From positions 400,122-464,121 of the forward strand of contig NZ_SIHO01000003.1 of assembly GCF_004681125.1 (NCBI RefSeq): a stretch of 64,000 bases of DNA, given 5' to 3'. Every line of letters begins with the position of its first letter. Position 1 is the stretch's first letter. Shown here in pieces: positions 16,816 through 25,764 of the stretch. This DNA is from Glacieibacterium arshaanense. GTDB lineage: Bacteria; Pseudomonadota; Alphaproteobacteria; Sphingomonadales; Sphingomonadaceae. Below the pieces are notes generated by a model. It was not told the DNA's origin. It worked only from the letters and a program-made list of their open reading frames with translations, and did no database searches. The position numbers were made by a program, and so were the translations under genes.

Positions 16816-17850
16816 TCACTCGGGCAGCAGCTCGAACTTGAGCAGGATCGTCCGCTGCATCGGATTGAAATTGTCGTCCGACACCAGATAGACGAACGTC
16901 CGGCCGCCTTCACGACGCAGCGCGATGCCCTCCATGTTATCGACCGTCAGCGGCTTCGCGAGCCGGGCGACCGGCTTTTGTGCGCTGCCGGCGACGCCCG
17001 AATCGGGCAGCTTTGCCAGTGCGCCGATATCGAGAATCTCGAGGACGGCGGTGACACCGCCGAGCGGGCTGTAGCTGCGGTTGACGACCAGGATCGTATC
17101 AGGCCCGCTCAGCAGGATGGCGTCGGTCGGCCGCGTGCCCTTGGGCGACACATAGCCAAGGCGACGGGTGGTATTGCCGGTGATGAGCAACAGATCGTGG
17201 CGGTCGTAATTGTCCATCGCGTCTTCGCTGAGCAGCGCCAGCGTGCCGCTCGCCAGTCGTGCCAGCGCCTCGCCACCGGCATTGTCGGGCCATTTCGCCG
17301 TCGCCGGGTCGCGGCGCACCTGCGTCGCGGCTTGCATCAGCGTATCGGGCTTGGCGGGGTCGATGCCGCGGTAGAATTGCAGGCGGTGGTCCTGTTCGAA
17401 GCTGACGATGGCGTCGCCGGTTGCCGGATCCCATTCGAGCGCTTCGGCATCGCCGGCTTCCTTGTCGGCAGGGGGCATGCCGGCCCCGTCGAGGATCGGC
17501 GTGATGTTGCCGTCGCTGACGCCGACCAGCCGCCCGTCGCGTTCGATTGTCGTGAAGGTCACCCAGTTGCCGGTGTCGCTGACCGCGAGCAGCCGGTTGT
17601 CGGGGCCGGCGCGCAGCCCTGACAGGCCGCCGAAGCCGTCGTTGGTCGATTTGATCACCAGCCCGCCCATGTAGCGCAGCCGGCCGACCTGCTGCTGGTT
17701 GGGGTCGTCGGGGTTGAGCGCGATGCTGGTCGCGGTCAGCGGCAGTGGCTGCATCGCCGCGACCCGCGGCGGTGCCAGCAGGAAAACCACCGCGGCAAGC
17801 ACCACGGCGATGCTGGCGACTACATAATAGCGGGTTTTGGTGCGTTTCAT
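16816..17850 (-). CDS. Membrane-anchored phytase-like / esterase-like beta-propeller protein
   Basis: Exported protein of 344 residues with an N-terminal anchor or uncleaved signal (MKRTKTRYYVVASIAVVLAAVVFLLAP). The rest fits the phytase-like domain PF13449, seen in GGLVIKSTNDGFGGLSGLRAGPDNRLLAVSDTG, DAEALEWDPATGDAIVSFEQDHR and NMEGIALRREGGRTFVYLVSDDNFNPMQRTILLKFEL. Members are annotated as esterase-like, and real phytate hydrolysis has not been shown for most. The ATG at 17850 is used because the positive residues and hydrophobic core follow directly; 17862 is an alternative. It is divergent from recQ, with only 47 bases between starts. Confidence 0.82.
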   Translation of the reverse strand: MKRTKTRYYVVASIAVVLAAVVFLLAPPRVAAMQPLPLTATSIALNPDDPNQQQVGRLRYMGGLVIKSTNDGFGGLSGLRAGPDNRLLAVSDTGNWVTFTTIERDGRLVGVSDGNITPILDGAGMPPADKEAGDAEALEWDPATGDAIVSFEQDHRLQFYRGIDPAKPDTLMQAATQVRRDPATAKWPDNAGGEALARLASGTLALLSEDAMDNYDRHDLLLITGNTTRRLGYVSPKGTRPTDAILLSGPDTILVVNRSYSPLGGVTAVLEILDIGALAKLPDSGVAGSAQKPVARLAKPLTVDNMEGIALRREGGRTFVYLVSDDNFNPMQRTILLKFELLPE

Positions 17851-17897
17851 GCTGTCGCCCATAGCAGCGGCGCGCCGTCGTCGCTATCGCTGTCCGC

Positions 17898-19694
17898 ATG
17901 TTGGCCAGCGCCCCCAGTCCCGAGACGATCCTCCACGAGGTTTTCGGCTTTCCGAGCTTCCGCGGCCACCAGGCTGAAATCGTCGCCGATGTCTGCGCCG
18001 GCCGCGACGTGCTCGCGGTGATGCCGACGGGGTCGGGCAAGTCGCTATGCTATCAGGTGCCGGCGCTGGTGCGGCCGGGCTGCGCGCTGGTCATCTCGCC
18101 GCTGATCGCGCTTATGCAGGATCAGGTGCGGGCATTGCGCAGTAACGGTGTCCGCGCTGCCGCGCTCAACAGCCAGTCGCTCGATTCGGGGGCGACGATT
18201 GCCGCACTCGAAAACGGCGAGCTCGACCTGCTGTATGTGGCGCCCGAACGCGCTACCTTGCCGGGGTTCCAGACTTTGGTGTCGCGTGTCGAAATCGCGC
18301 TGATCGCTATCGACGAAGCGCATTGCGTCAGCCAATGGGGCCATGATTTCCGCCCCGAATATCGCAAACTGCGGGCGCTGTGCGACCAATTGCCCGGCGT
18401 GCCGCGCGTCGCGCTGACCGCGACTGCTGACGCGACGACGCGCGCCGACATTCTCGACCAACTCGGCATCGCGCCCGGCCGGTTGGTGGTCGCCGGGTTC
18501 GACCGCCCCAACATCCGCTACGAAGTCGCCGCCAAGACCGACGAGACGCGCCAGCTTGCCGACTTTCTCGCCACCCAGGCCGGCAACAGCGGCATCATCT
18601 ACGCGCTGACCCGCGGCAAGACCGACCAGATTGCTGCGCGGCTGGTGGCGCAGGGCATCAACGCCTTGCCGTATCACGCCGGGCTTGAAGGCGGCGAGCG
18701 CGCGCACAACCAGGAGCGCTTCATCACCGAGGACGAGGTGGTGATGGTCGCGACGATCGCGTTCGGCATGGGCATCGACAAGCCCGACGTGCGCTTTGTC
18801 GCGCACGTCGGCCTGCCCAAGTCGATCGAGGCCTATTATCAGGAAACTGGCCGCGCCGGCCGCGACGGCGAGCCGGCGGTGGCGCATCTGATTTACGGCG
18901 CCGATGACATCGCGCGCCAGCGCAGCTTCATCGATGGCAGCGACGCCAGCGAGGAGCGCAAGCGCTTCGAACATGGCCGATTGGGCGCGCTGGTGCATTT
19001 TGCCGAAACCTCGAAATGCCGCCGCATCGACCTGCTGCGCTATTTCGGCGAGGACGCGACGCAGCCGTGCGGCAACTGCGACAACTGCCTCAACCCGCCG
19101 GTGCTCAAGGACGCGCGCGTCGCGGCGCAGATGCTGCTGTCCGCGGTACAGCGCACTGGGCAGATGTTCGGGCTGGGGCATCTGGTCGACGTGCTGCGCG
19201 GCTCGGGCGCCGAGAAAATCCGCAAGTTCGGCCACGACCAATTGTCGGTGTTCGGCATTGGCAAGGATGTCGAAAAGCCCGATTGGGAAGCACTCGCCCG
19301 TCAGTTGCTCGCCGCCGATGCACTGGCACGCAACGAACATGGCGGGCTGGTGTTCGGCCCGAATGCACGGACCTATCTGCGTGGCGAAGTCGAGGTGAAT
19401 GTTCGCGCCGAAACCGCTGCGCCGCGCGCGCGCGGCAACAGTCGCAGCAGCCCGGCAACATCAGCGGTGGCGCCTGCCGATGCGGCGCTGTTCGATGCGC
19501 TACGAGCGCTGCGCCGCACGCTTGCGGTTGAGGCAGGGCTGCCGCCTTATGTCATCTTCCACGACAGCACGCTGCGCGCGATGGCGGAGGTGCGGCCGAC
19601 GACGCTGTCCGCGCTCGGCGAAATCAGCGGTGTCGGCGCCCGCAAGCTCGAGGCCTATGGCGCAGCGTTTCTGGCGGTGCTGCGCGGCAGTTAG
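17898..19694 (+). CDS. recQ: ATP-dependent DNA helicase RecQ
   Basis: 3'-5' DNA helicase of 598 residues for recombination repair and fork restart. Walker A MPTGSGKS (residues ~42-49) and the DEAH box starting at residue 139 ([18 protein letters not shown]) are clear. The second RecA lobe has [20 protein letters not shown] and [15 protein letters not shown] zinc site ([19 protein letters not shown]) and a winged-helix region follow, and a C-terminal HRDC domain ends at residue 598. All domains of a full-length RecQ are present. The stop overlaps that of the convergent Gly/Tyr-rich gene within TTAG. Confidence 0.96.
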   Translation: MLASAPSPETILHEVFGFPSFRGHQAEIVADVCAGRDVLAVMPTGSGKSLCYQVPALVRPGCALVISPLIALMQDQVRALRSNGVRAAALNSQSLDSGATIAALENGELDLLYVAPERATLPGFQTLVSRVEIALIAIDEAHCVSQWGHDFRPEYRKLRALCDQLPGVPRVALTATADATTRADILDQLGIAPGRLVVAGFDRPNIRYEVAAKTDETRQLADFLATQAGNSGIIYALTRGKTDQIAARLVAQGINALPYHAGLEGGERAHNQERFITEDEVVMVATIAFGMGIDKPDVRFVAHVGLPKSIEAYYQETGRAGRDGEPAVAHLIYGADDIARQRSFIDGSDASEERKRFEHGRLGALVHFAETSKCRRIDLLRYFGEDATQPCGNCDNCLNPPVLKDARVAAQMLLSAVQRTGQMFGLGHLVDVLRGSGAEKIRKFGHDQLSVFGIGKDVEKPDWEALARQLLAADALARNEHGGLVFGPNARTYLRGEVEVNVRAETAAPRARGNSRSSPATSAVAPADAALFDALRALRRTLAVEAGLPPYVIFHDSTLRAMAEVRPTTLSALGEISGVGARKLEAYGAAFLAVLRGS

Positions 19695-20548
19695 CAGCTG
19701 GCGATGGCGCCACCGGCAATGGCGCCGAGCACGCCGCCGATGATGAGGCCAGCCGGGTCGCCGGGCACGTTGGTGACAGCACTGCCGATCAAGCCGCCGG
19801 TCACCGCGCCGAGCGCGACACCCGCGCCAGTGTTGCAGCCATAACCATAGCCGTTGCCATAGCCATAGGCGTAGGGCGCATAGGCTACTGGTGCATAGCC
19901 ACCCCAATAGCCGCCATAGGCGACCGGGGCGGCATAGCCCCAGCCATACGCCGGATACCCATAGCCGTAGCCATAGGCGGGATAGGCATAGCCACGCGGC
20001 GCATAGTAAGCGGCACCGCGGTAGCCATAGCCATAGGCGGGTTGGACATAGCCGCCGCGCCCGTAGCCATAGCCCTGGGCAGGGTAGCCCGGACGGCCAT
20101 AGCCCTGCGCCGGATAGGGTCGGCCATAGCCTTGCGCATAGCCCTGTTGCGGCGCGCCCGGGCGGCCATAATTGCCGTTCTGGGTGTAGCCATTGTAGCC
20201 GGCCTGACCGTAACTGCTCTGACCGCGATAGCCTTGTCCCTGATAACTCTGGCCTTGATAGGCCTGGCCCTGATAACCCTGCCCCTGATGACCTTGGTTG
20301 CCGGCGTAACCGCGACCGCCGTAGGATTGGCCGCCGATATAGCCTTGACCGCCACTGCGCGCATAACCTTGACCGCCGTAGCCCTGGCCGCCGTAGCCCT
20401 GGCCGCCGGAGTTCTGCCCGCCATAGCCTTGTCCGCCGCCGCGGTTGCCGCCCTGATAGGTTTTGTCACCGCCGTAGCCATGGCCGTCGGCGAACGCCGG
20501 TGCGGCGAGTATGGTTGCCACCGTGAAGAGGGGAAGTACACGCAACAT
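19691..20548 (-). CDS. Secreted Gly/Tyr/Gln-rich low-complexity protein with C-terminal glycine zipper
   Basis: Exported protein of 285 residues. It has a signal peptide ([22 protein letters not shown]), then ~200 residues of GYGGQ-, GQGYQGQ- and AYGYGYG-type repeats with hardly any charged residues. The C-terminal segment [16 protein letters not shown]...[19 protein letters not shown] is a glycine-zipper-type membrane motif. The body resembles adhesive or prion-like sequences and the tail resembles outer-membrane 17-kDa-antigen-like zippers; function is unknown. The ATG at 20548 has an AAAGGAAC ribosome site. It shares its last four bases with recQ. Confidence 0.78.
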   Translation of the reverse strand: MLRVLPLFTVATILAAPAFADGHGYGGDKTYQGGNRGGGQGYGGQNSGGQGYGGQGYGGQGYARSGGQGYIGGQSYGGRGYAGNQGHQGQGYQGQAYQGQSYQGQGYRGQSSYGQAGYNGYTQNGNYGRPGAPQQGYAQGYGRPYPAQGYGRPGYPAQGYGYGRGGYVQPAYGYGYRGAAYYAPRGYAYPAYGYGYGYPAYGWGYAAPVAYGGYWGGYAPVAYAPYAYGYGNGYGYGCNTGAGVALGAVTGGLIGSAVTNVPGDPAGLIIGGVLGAIAGGAIASC

Positions 20549-20691
20549 GTCCAGTTCCTTTCCGAACCAGCCTGTGATGGTGGGAAACTCGGCCATCAAC
20601 GCTTTTTTACCAGATCGAGATTGAACCGTCACTGAATGTGAAATCTGCCTGACTTCGGCCGATATTTCCCGACAGCGCCAATACTGTCAAT

Positions 20692-20707
20692 TGGCATGGA
20701 TGTTGCA
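20692..20707 (+). promoter_or_regulatory. Sigma-54 (RpoN) promoter of the first PEP-CTERM gene
   Basis: TGGCATG-GATG-TTGCA matches the -24/-12 consensus TGGCACG-N4-TTGCW with one mismatch and exact spacing. The predicted transcription start is near 20718, about 40 bases before the ATG. PEP-CTERM genes are known to be controlled by the PrsK/PrsR-RpoN pathway in some bacteria; no prsK/prsR is in the window. Confidence 0.7.
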
Positions 20708-20756
20708 GAACATGGAGCGGACCAACTGACGGCCGTGAATATTCTAGGACCTCCGC

Positions 20757-21365
20757 ATGAAGAATGCCCTGTTAGCTTCGGTGCTTGCTGCGACTGTTTT
20801 CGCCGCGCCGGCGAGCGCCGTTACCCTCAAGTTTGATAATCTGCCGGCCTGGACCAGCATCGACGCGGCCTATCACGGTTTCGATTTCGTCAACCTCTAC
20901 ACGCTTGATACGACGCAGTATGAGCCGTCGGGCTACGTCAACGGTGTCCTCAGCCTGAACAATGTCGCCTATAACGGCGGCGGCGAAGCGGCATCGATTT
21001 CCAGTATCACCAAGTTCAAGCTAACCTCGGCCTATCTGACCGGCGCGTGGAACGATGGGCTGACCGTTCAGGTCAAGGGCTTCAAGAATAACGCATTGAT
21101 TTACTCACAGAATTTTCTAGTCAATACCGCGGGCCCGGTGCTCGTGCACTTCAACCACGCGCTTGTCGATACGGTCATTTTCAGCAGTTCCGGTGGCAAT
21201 GCATCCCGATATGAAGGTGCCGGCGAACATTTCGTGATGGACGATCTGAGCATCAACGAAGACGAGGCCGTTGTACCTGAACCCTCCAACTGGGCGCTGA
21301 TGATTGTCGGCTTCGGTGTGGTCGGTGGCACGATGCGTCGCCGCGCCGGCGCCGGCGCCGCCTAA
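20757..21365 (+). CDS. PEPxxWA-CTERM sorting-domain protein
   Basis: Exported protein of 202 residues. It has a cleavable signal (MKNALLASVLAATVFAAPASA), an all-beta central region of unknown fold, and an intact C-terminal sorting signal. That signal consists of VPEPSNWA, a hydrophobic helix (LMIVGFGVVGGTM) and RRR. Such proteins are cut by an exosortase/EpsH-type enzyme and released to the surface or the exopolysaccharide matrix; no sorting enzyme is in the window. A sigma-54 promoter precedes it. The central domain lacks a recognised family, though NDGLTVQVKGFKNN and FNHALVDTVIFSSSGG suggest a lectin-like fold. Confidence 0.9.
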   Translation: MKNALLASVLAATVFAAPASAVTLKFDNLPAWTSIDAAYHGFDFVNLYTLDTTQYEPSGYVNGVLSLNNVAYNGGGEAASISSITKFKLTSAYLTGAWNDGLTVQVKGFKNNALIYSQNFLVNTAGPVLVHFNHALVDTVIFSSSGGNASRYEGAGEHFVMDDLSINEDEAVVPEPSNWALMIVGFGVVGGTMRRRAGAGAA

Positions 21366-21455
21366 GTTTCTCAGTCGCGCCAAGCCGCTGTGACAATCTG
21401 ACCGCGCCCATTTGGTTGGCGTGGGAAGCGGCTGCCAACGGCGATGCGTCAACTG

Positions 21456-21503
21456 GCATTCTGCAAATGTCTACCGCAATCCGCGACGCATTTTGCAGAA
21501 TGC
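21456..21503. terminator. Stem-loop between the two convergent PEP-CTERM genes
   Basis: GCATTCTGCAAATG (21456-21469) and CATTTTGCAGAATGC (21489-21503) are complementary apart from one extra base, with a 19-base loop. There is no flanking T run. It sits between convergent genes, so a bidirectional stop or an mRNA 3' stabiliser is likely. Confidence 0.45.
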
Positions 21504-21562
21504 AATCGGGCCGTGCAACTTGCGTTGCGCGCCGCGTGGCAGTCTTTTGCCGATGGTGACGA

Positions 21563-21646
21563 TCAGGCGATGTTGGTCACCACGCGCGTCACCCGGCGAC
21601 GCATCGCCGTACGGACCATTGCGAAGCCGGCGATCATCATCGCCTA
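21563..21646 (-). pseudogene. Orphaned C-terminal half of a PEPxxWA-CTERM signal, cut off by an in-frame TAG
   Basis: Read past the TAG at 21644-21646, the frame continues AMMIAGFAMVRTAMRRR and ends at TGA 21563-21565. Joined to the preceding LVPEPAS, it aligns residue for residue with the intact signal of the neighbouring gene, and the TAG stands exactly at the invariant Trp. A single G-to-A change (TGG to TAG) explains it. Without these residues the protein lacks its transmembrane helix and Arg cluster. Confidence 0.85.
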
Positions 21647-22489
21647 GCTTGCCGGCTCGGGAACCAGCGAACCGCGGCTGCCGCCGGCAAAAGCGAAGAT
21701 GAAGGTCGAGCCATTGCCGCCACTGATGTCGGCGTTGTTCTGACCGAACGAATAAATGTTCGAGCCAACCGCCGAGAGCGCGGCATAGGCGGCGCGCTCG
21801 GTGGGCGCTGCGCCGTAGAAGATCGAGAAGTTGAGCGACTGGCCGGCGGCTAGCGGCGAGAAGGTGATGTCGAAATTGGCGCCATGATCCCAAGGGCCAG
21901 AATCGACAAAGTTGCCCGAAGCCAAAAGCGGGTCGCAGACAGACAGCGGGTCTGACGAGCAGAAGCCGTTGTCGTTGGCGACGATATTGTCGCCGGTGCC
22001 CTGCACGGTCGAATATTCGCTGAACGGCGTCGGTTCAATGTCCCAGTCCATCGTGCGGCGATAGACGAGAACCCCCGATTGCGTCGCGCTGTTGTTGGTG
22101 AGCGTCACCAGCACCTTGTACAGGTTGGGTGATGCCGAAGGGGTGAAATCATGCGTGCCGGTGCCGCCCGATGTGAACCTGACAAAGTTCAGCCCGCCGG
22201 TGCCCGCCGAATTGTTGGCATAGCCCGACGTGTTCGAACCGAGATCCGCGATGCCCCAGCCTTCGCACAGGCAGCCCGGCGACGTCGATTCATAGCCGGT
22301 ACGCAAGTCGCGAAGCCCGACCGGCAACGTGCCGCCGGCGCTGTAATAGGCGTTGTTGTAGATGTTGAGCTGGGCAAGCGAGTCGACGCCGATCTGGATG
22401 GTGCCGTTGTCGATAATCATTTGCGCCGTAGCGCTGTTGGCTGCCAGCGCCGCAGCGCCAGATGCCAGCAGGACCAGAAGTTTGTTCAT
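21644..22489 (-). CDS. PEP-CTERM-type secreted protein, truncated at the sorting motif
   Basis: Exported protein of 281 residues as read. It has a signal peptide (MNKLLVLLASGAAALAANSATA) and an all-beta body with several Asn/Gly-rich turns (ISGGNGSTFIFAFAGG near the end), then stops after VPEPAS. The body has no recognised function. The start at 22489 has a GGGGAG ribosome site, whereas a longer in-frame extension has no signal-like start. Because the anchor is missing, the product is expected to be released rather than sorted. A sequencing error, a strain-specific mutation or occasional amber readthrough are all possible. Confidence 0.82.
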   Translation of the reverse strand: MNKLLVLLASGAAALAANSATAQMIIDNGTIQIGVDSLAQLNIYNNAYYSAGGTLPVGLRDLRTGYESTSPGCLCEGWGIADLGSNTSGYANNSAGTGGLNFVRFTSGGTGTHDFTPSASPNLYKVLVTLTNNSATQSGVLVYRRTMDWDIEPTPFSEYSTVQGTGDNIVANDNGFCSSDPLSVCDPLLASGNFVDSGPWDHGANFDITFSPLAAGQSLNFSIFYGAAPTERAAYAALSAVGSNIYSFGQNNADISGGNGSTFIFAFAGGSRGSLVPEPAS

Positions 22490-22572
22490 GAACAGTCTCC
22501 CCTGATCAGATTCTGCAAGAAAAACACTGCATACTCTGAAGGGGAAAATGTACAAACCATGTCGAAATGATT

Positions 22573-22586
22573 AATTTACGTAAATT
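22573..22586. promoter_or_regulatory. Perfect 14-bp palindrome upstream of the second PEP-CTERM gene
   Basis: AATTTACGTAAATT lies 84 bases before the start at 22489, inside an AT-rich gap (22490-22674) that separates this gene from cobT. Its symmetry and position suit a dimeric repressor or activator, but no known operator is matched. Confidence 0.4.
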
Positions 22587-22674
22587 CAATAATTTGCCGG
22601 CGTTCCGGTGAATAGAAACTATAAGAAGTGTAAAGAATCTTGACAGTTTTGATCCTAAAAAGGCCGGCAATGGG

Positions 22675-24546
22675 CTAACCTCGCCCTGCCTTGCGGCGCT
22701 TGGCGGTAGCGCTAACGGTGTCATCCTCGAACAGCTGCGCCAGCTGCTCGATCAGCGTGCCGCCGAGCTGTTCGGCATCCATGATGGTGACGGCGCGTTT
22801 GTAATAGCGCGTCACGTCATGGCCGATACCGACAGCGATCAGCTCGACGCCCGAACGCGCCTCGATCCAGTTGATGACCTGCCGCAGGTGGCGTTCGAGA
22901 TAGTTGCCGGTGTTGACGCTGAGCGTTGAGTCGTCGACCGGCGCGCCGTCCGAAATCACCATCAGGATGCGGCGGTCTTCGGGGCGGCCGAGCATGCGGT
23001 TGTGCGCCCACAACAGCGCCTCGCCGTCGATGTTTTCCTTGAGCAGACCCTCGCGCATCATCAGCCCGAGGTTCTTGCGGGCGCGGCGCCAAGGCGCATC
23101 GGCCTGCTTGTAGACGATGTGGCGCAGGTCGTTGAGCCGGCCGGGCTTGACCGGGCGACCATCGGCCAGCCACTTTTCGCGCGCCGAGCCGCCCTTCCAG
23201 GCGCGCGTCGTGAAGCCGAGGATCTCGGTCTTGACGGCGCAGCGTTCGAGCGTGCGCGCCAGAATGTCGGCGCAGATCGCCGCGATCGAAATCGGCCGGC
23301 CACGCATCGAGCCGCTGTTGTCGATCAGCAGCGTGACGACGGTGTCGCGGAACTTGGTGTCGCGTTCGACCTTGTAGCTTAGCGCGTGCGTCGGGTTGGT
23401 GACGACGCGGCCGAGGCGCGCAGCATCGAGCTGGCCTTCTTCCTGATCGAACTCCCAAGCGCGGTTCTGCTGTGCCAGCAGGCGGCGCTGCAGCCGGTTG
23501 GCGAGCTTGGTGACCGCGCCCTGCAGATGAACGAGCTGCTGGTCGAGGTAGCCGCGCAGCCGTGTCAACTCCTCGTCGTCGCACAGCTCTTCGGCGGCGA
23601 CGATCTCGTCATAGGCGTTGGTGTAGGCGTGATAGTCGAAGTCGCGCGGCAGGTCGCCCATCATCGAATTGGGGCGCCACGGCACCATGCCCTCTTCGCC
23701 TTCTTCACCCATCTCCGAATCGGCGGACATTTCTGTGTCCATCTCGACTTCGCGGGTGTCGGCGTCGTCGCCCTGTTCGGACGATTCTTCGGGGCGGGTT
23801 TCGGTCGAGCTGTCGGTGCCCGCTTCGCCTTCCTGATCGTCGCCCTGCTCGCCGTCCTGCTGTTCGTCGGGCTGGTCTTCCGATTCGCTGTCGTCATCTT
23901 GCGGCTCGGCATCCGGGTCAGTGCCGAGGCCGAGATCGTTGAGCACGCGCCGCAGCACATGCGCGAATGCCGCCTGATCCTCGACGTTGGCGGCAAGGTC
24001 GTCGAGGTCGGCGCCGGCGCGCTCCTCGATATCGCGGCGCACGAGATCGATTGCCGAAGCGGCGAGTGCCGGCGGCGGCGTGCCGGTCAGCCGTTCACGG
24101 ACGATGAGCCCCAATGCCGTCGCCATCGGCACCTCGTCGGGGGTGCGCGCGCGGACGATGGGATCGCCCTTGATGCGGTTTTCGGTCATGCGGTCGAGGT
24201 TGCGCGCGACGCCCAACATTTCGGCCGAGCCGATGGCTTCGATGCGCGCCTGCTCGACGGCGTTGAAAATGTCGCGCGGCAGCCCGGCTTCGGGCAAGTC
24301 GGCGGCGAACAGCTTGGGATCGTGGTGGCGCTTGCGCAGCGCAAAGGCGTCGGCCCAGCCGCGGACTTCGGCGACTTGGTCGGCGGGCAAGGCACGCGCC
24401 GGTTGCGGCACACGCGCCTGATCGCCGAAGCACGACGGCTTGTCGGCGGTATAGGCAAGGTCGAACGCCGGATCATGGCCGAGCGCGCGCATCGTCGCTG
24501 CGAGCGCCTGGCGGAAATCTTCGAGGGGGTTTTCGGGATTGGTCAT
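22675..24546 (-). CDS. cobT: Cobaltochelatase-type subunit CobT
   Basis: CobT, 623 residues, partner of CobS in the AAA+/VWA pair that drives cobalt insertion into hydrogenobyrinate diamide together with CobN. The N-terminal region ([22 protein letters not shown]) is followed by a long acidic Asp/Glu/Gln-rich linker (about 225-290) and a C-terminal VWA domain. The MIDAS motif [10 protein letters not shown] has its first Asp at residue 409. The ATG at 24546 has an AAAGG site at proper distance; an upstream TTG does not. CobN is not in the window. CobS lies 1.2 kb upstream on the same strand, separated by a gene on the other strand and a DUF3291 gene. Confidence 0.94.
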   Translation of the reverse strand: MTNPENPLEDFRQALAATMRALGHDPAFDLAYTADKPSCFGDQARVPQPARALPADQVAEVRGWADAFALRKRHHDPKLFAADLPEAGLPRDIFNAVEQARIEAIGSAEMLGVARNLDRMTENRIKGDPIVRARTPDEVPMATALGLIVRERLTGTPPPALAASAIDLVRRDIEERAGADLDDLAANVEDQAAFAHVLRRVLNDLGLGTDPDAEPQDDDSESEDQPDEQQDGEQGDDQEGEAGTDSSTETRPEESSEQGDDADTREVEMDTEMSADSEMGEEGEEGMVPWRPNSMMGDLPRDFDYHAYTNAYDEIVAAEELCDDEELTRLRGYLDQQLVHLQGAVTKLANRLQRRLLAQQNRAWEFDQEEGQLDAARLGRVVTNPTHALSYKVERDTKFRDTVVTLLIDNSGSMRGRPISIAAICADILARTLERCAVKTEILGFTTRAWKGGSAREKWLADGRPVKPGRLNDLRHIVYKQADAPWRRARKNLGLMMREGLLKENIDGEALLWAHNRMLGRPEDRRILMVISDGAPVDDSTLSVNTGNYLERHLRQVINWIEARSGVELIAVGIGHDVTRYYKRAVTIMDAEQLGGTLIEQLAQLFEDDTVSATAKRRKAGRG

Positions 24547-24722
24547 CGTCGACAACCTTTGCCGACAGTCCGTGCAATGCGCAAGATGGACGGGCGCCCC
24601 GCGACGTTATCGGAACCTCTTGGTCGCCCGCGTGTTCAAGCGATGTTCACGGCTGTCAACAGACCTGTGGGCAACGGGCCAGCGCCACACTGCGGCGCAC
24701 TGGGCCCCCAAGGAGATCACCG

Positions 24723-25316
24723 ATGTTCCGCGTACTCACCACCTGCCTGTCGCTGGCACTGCTCGCCGCCCCCGTCGCGGCGTTCGCCGACGATCATGGC
24801 AAGGGCAACAACGGCCACCACAACGGCAAGCACGACAACGGCAACCACTACGGCTATGGCGGCAACAGGGGTAACGAGCACAGCTACTACGGCGATAACG
24901 ACCGCCATGACGAGCGCCGCGATTATGGCGGCTCGAACCGCTACGACGCGCAGCGCTATGCGTGGCAGGGCTCGACGTCGAATGCCGGCAGCTGGAAAAA
25001 CTACCGCAACTACAATTACAACCGCCCGGCGCCCGGCCAGACGCGCTATTACGCCAACCAATATTACCGCGATGGCCGTTACTACCAGCCGCGCTATGTC
25101 TCCAGCAACGAGCGCATCTACCGCGGCCAGGACAACCGCTACTATTGCCGCCGTTCGGACGGCACCACCGGCCTGATTATCGGTGGCTTGAGCGGCGGTT
25201 CGCTCGGCGCGGCGCTAGCGCCCGGCGGCTCGCAAACACTCGGCGCGCTGCTCGGCGGCACGCTGGGCGCGGTCATCGGCAGCTCGATCGACAAGGGACA
25301 GGTGACTTGCCGCTAG
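24723..25316 (+). CDS. Secreted Asn/Tyr/His-rich glycine-zipper protein
   Basis: Exported protein of 197 residues. It has a signal peptide (MFRVLTTCLSLALLAAPVAAFAD), a low-complexity His/Asn/Gly/Tyr-rich body, and a C-terminal glycine-zipper 2TM segment (GLIIGGLSGGSLGAALAPGG...GALLGGTLGAVIGSSIDKG). A Cys in YYCRRSDGTTG precedes the zipper. The fold resembles the RT0821/Lpp1483-like or 17-kDa surface antigen groups of the outer membrane; role unknown. A GGAGATCACC ribosome site precedes the ATG. Its TAG stop shares CTAG with the convergent DUF3291 gene. It interrupts the cobS-cobT strand. Confidence 0.78.
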   Translation: MFRVLTTCLSLALLAAPVAAFADDHGKGNNGHHNGKHDNGNHYGYGGNRGNEHSYYGDNDRHDERRDYGGSNRYDAQRYAWQGSTSNAGSWKNYRNYNYNRPAPGQTRYYANQYYRDGRYYQPRYVSSNERIYRGQDNRYYCRRSDGTTGLIIGGLSGGSLGAALAPGGSQTLGALLGGTLGAVIGSSIDKGQVTCR

Positions 25317-25762
25317 CCTTCGGGTGGGAACTGCGTCTTGAAGGTGAAGGCCTGTGCGCTCGGCCCGTAGCGGTCGAGCAACCAGAGTTTGGCAAAGCCT
25401 TCGTCGGGGCTCGGCCGGTGTCCCGCCGGCACCCACCACAGCGCGGTATAGGCGCCGCCGAATCGTTCGAACCAGTCGCTCCGCGCCATCATCACCGGCG
25501 TGTGCGCGCTCTGGTATACGAACGCGGCGAGCGCCTCGGCGCTTTCCCACACTGACAGGTTGATCAGCAGGCAGTCATCGGGTGCTGGCTTGATGCCGGT
25601 GGCATTGCCGCCGTCACCGACCAGCCGCCAGACGAACCCCGGCGACGCGTCGGCAACGGCGTTGATCGCATCGAGCTGGTCAAAAAACGCCGCGACGCGC
25701 GGATCGCCTTCGGGGGCAATCAGCCGCCCGACGTTAATCTGTGCGAGCTGCCAGCCCGCCAC
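25313..25762 (-). CDS. DUF3291 domain protein
   Basis: Protein of 149 residues matching DUF3291: WQLAQINVGRLIAPEGDPRVAAFFDQLDAIN, SPGFVWRLVGDGGNAT, and LINLSVWESAEALAAFVYQSAHTPVMMARSDWF. The pattern is a dimeric alpha/beta barrel related to monooxygenase-like folds, but no reaction is known. Its start lies two bases after the cobS stop, so it is co-transcribed with cobS and dnaJ-like upstream. The stop overlaps the convergent glycine-zipper gene. Confidence 0.85.
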   Translation of the reverse strand: MAGWQLAQINVGRLIAPEGDPRVAAFFDQLDAINAVADASPGFVWRLVGDGGNATGIKPAPDDCLLINLSVWESAEALAAFVYQSAHTPVMMARSDWFERFGGAYTALWWVPAGHRPSPDEGFAKLWLLDRYGPSAQAFTFKTQFPPEG

Positions 25763-25764
25763 GC

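Noticed and set aside
19900-20480. Dense repeats on the minus strand that might be a satellite or array
   Set aside because: They encode Gly/Tyr/Gln repeats in a frame with a signal peptide and a normal ribosome site.
21644-21646. Treating the TAG as a natural end of a non-PEP-CTERM protein
   Set aside because: The downstream codons reproduce the PEP-CTERM helix and Arg cluster in the same frame and at exact spacing.
22490-22530. Possible sigma-54 site (TTGCA) before the second PEP-CTERM gene
   Set aside because: The -24 GG is missing at the required distance; only the -12 half resembles the consensus.
23386-25176. Open frame of about 600 codons on the plus strand across cobT and the glycine-zipper gene
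   Set aside because: It is antisense to cobT and then runs out of frame through the zipper gene, giving an Ala/Thr-only tail.
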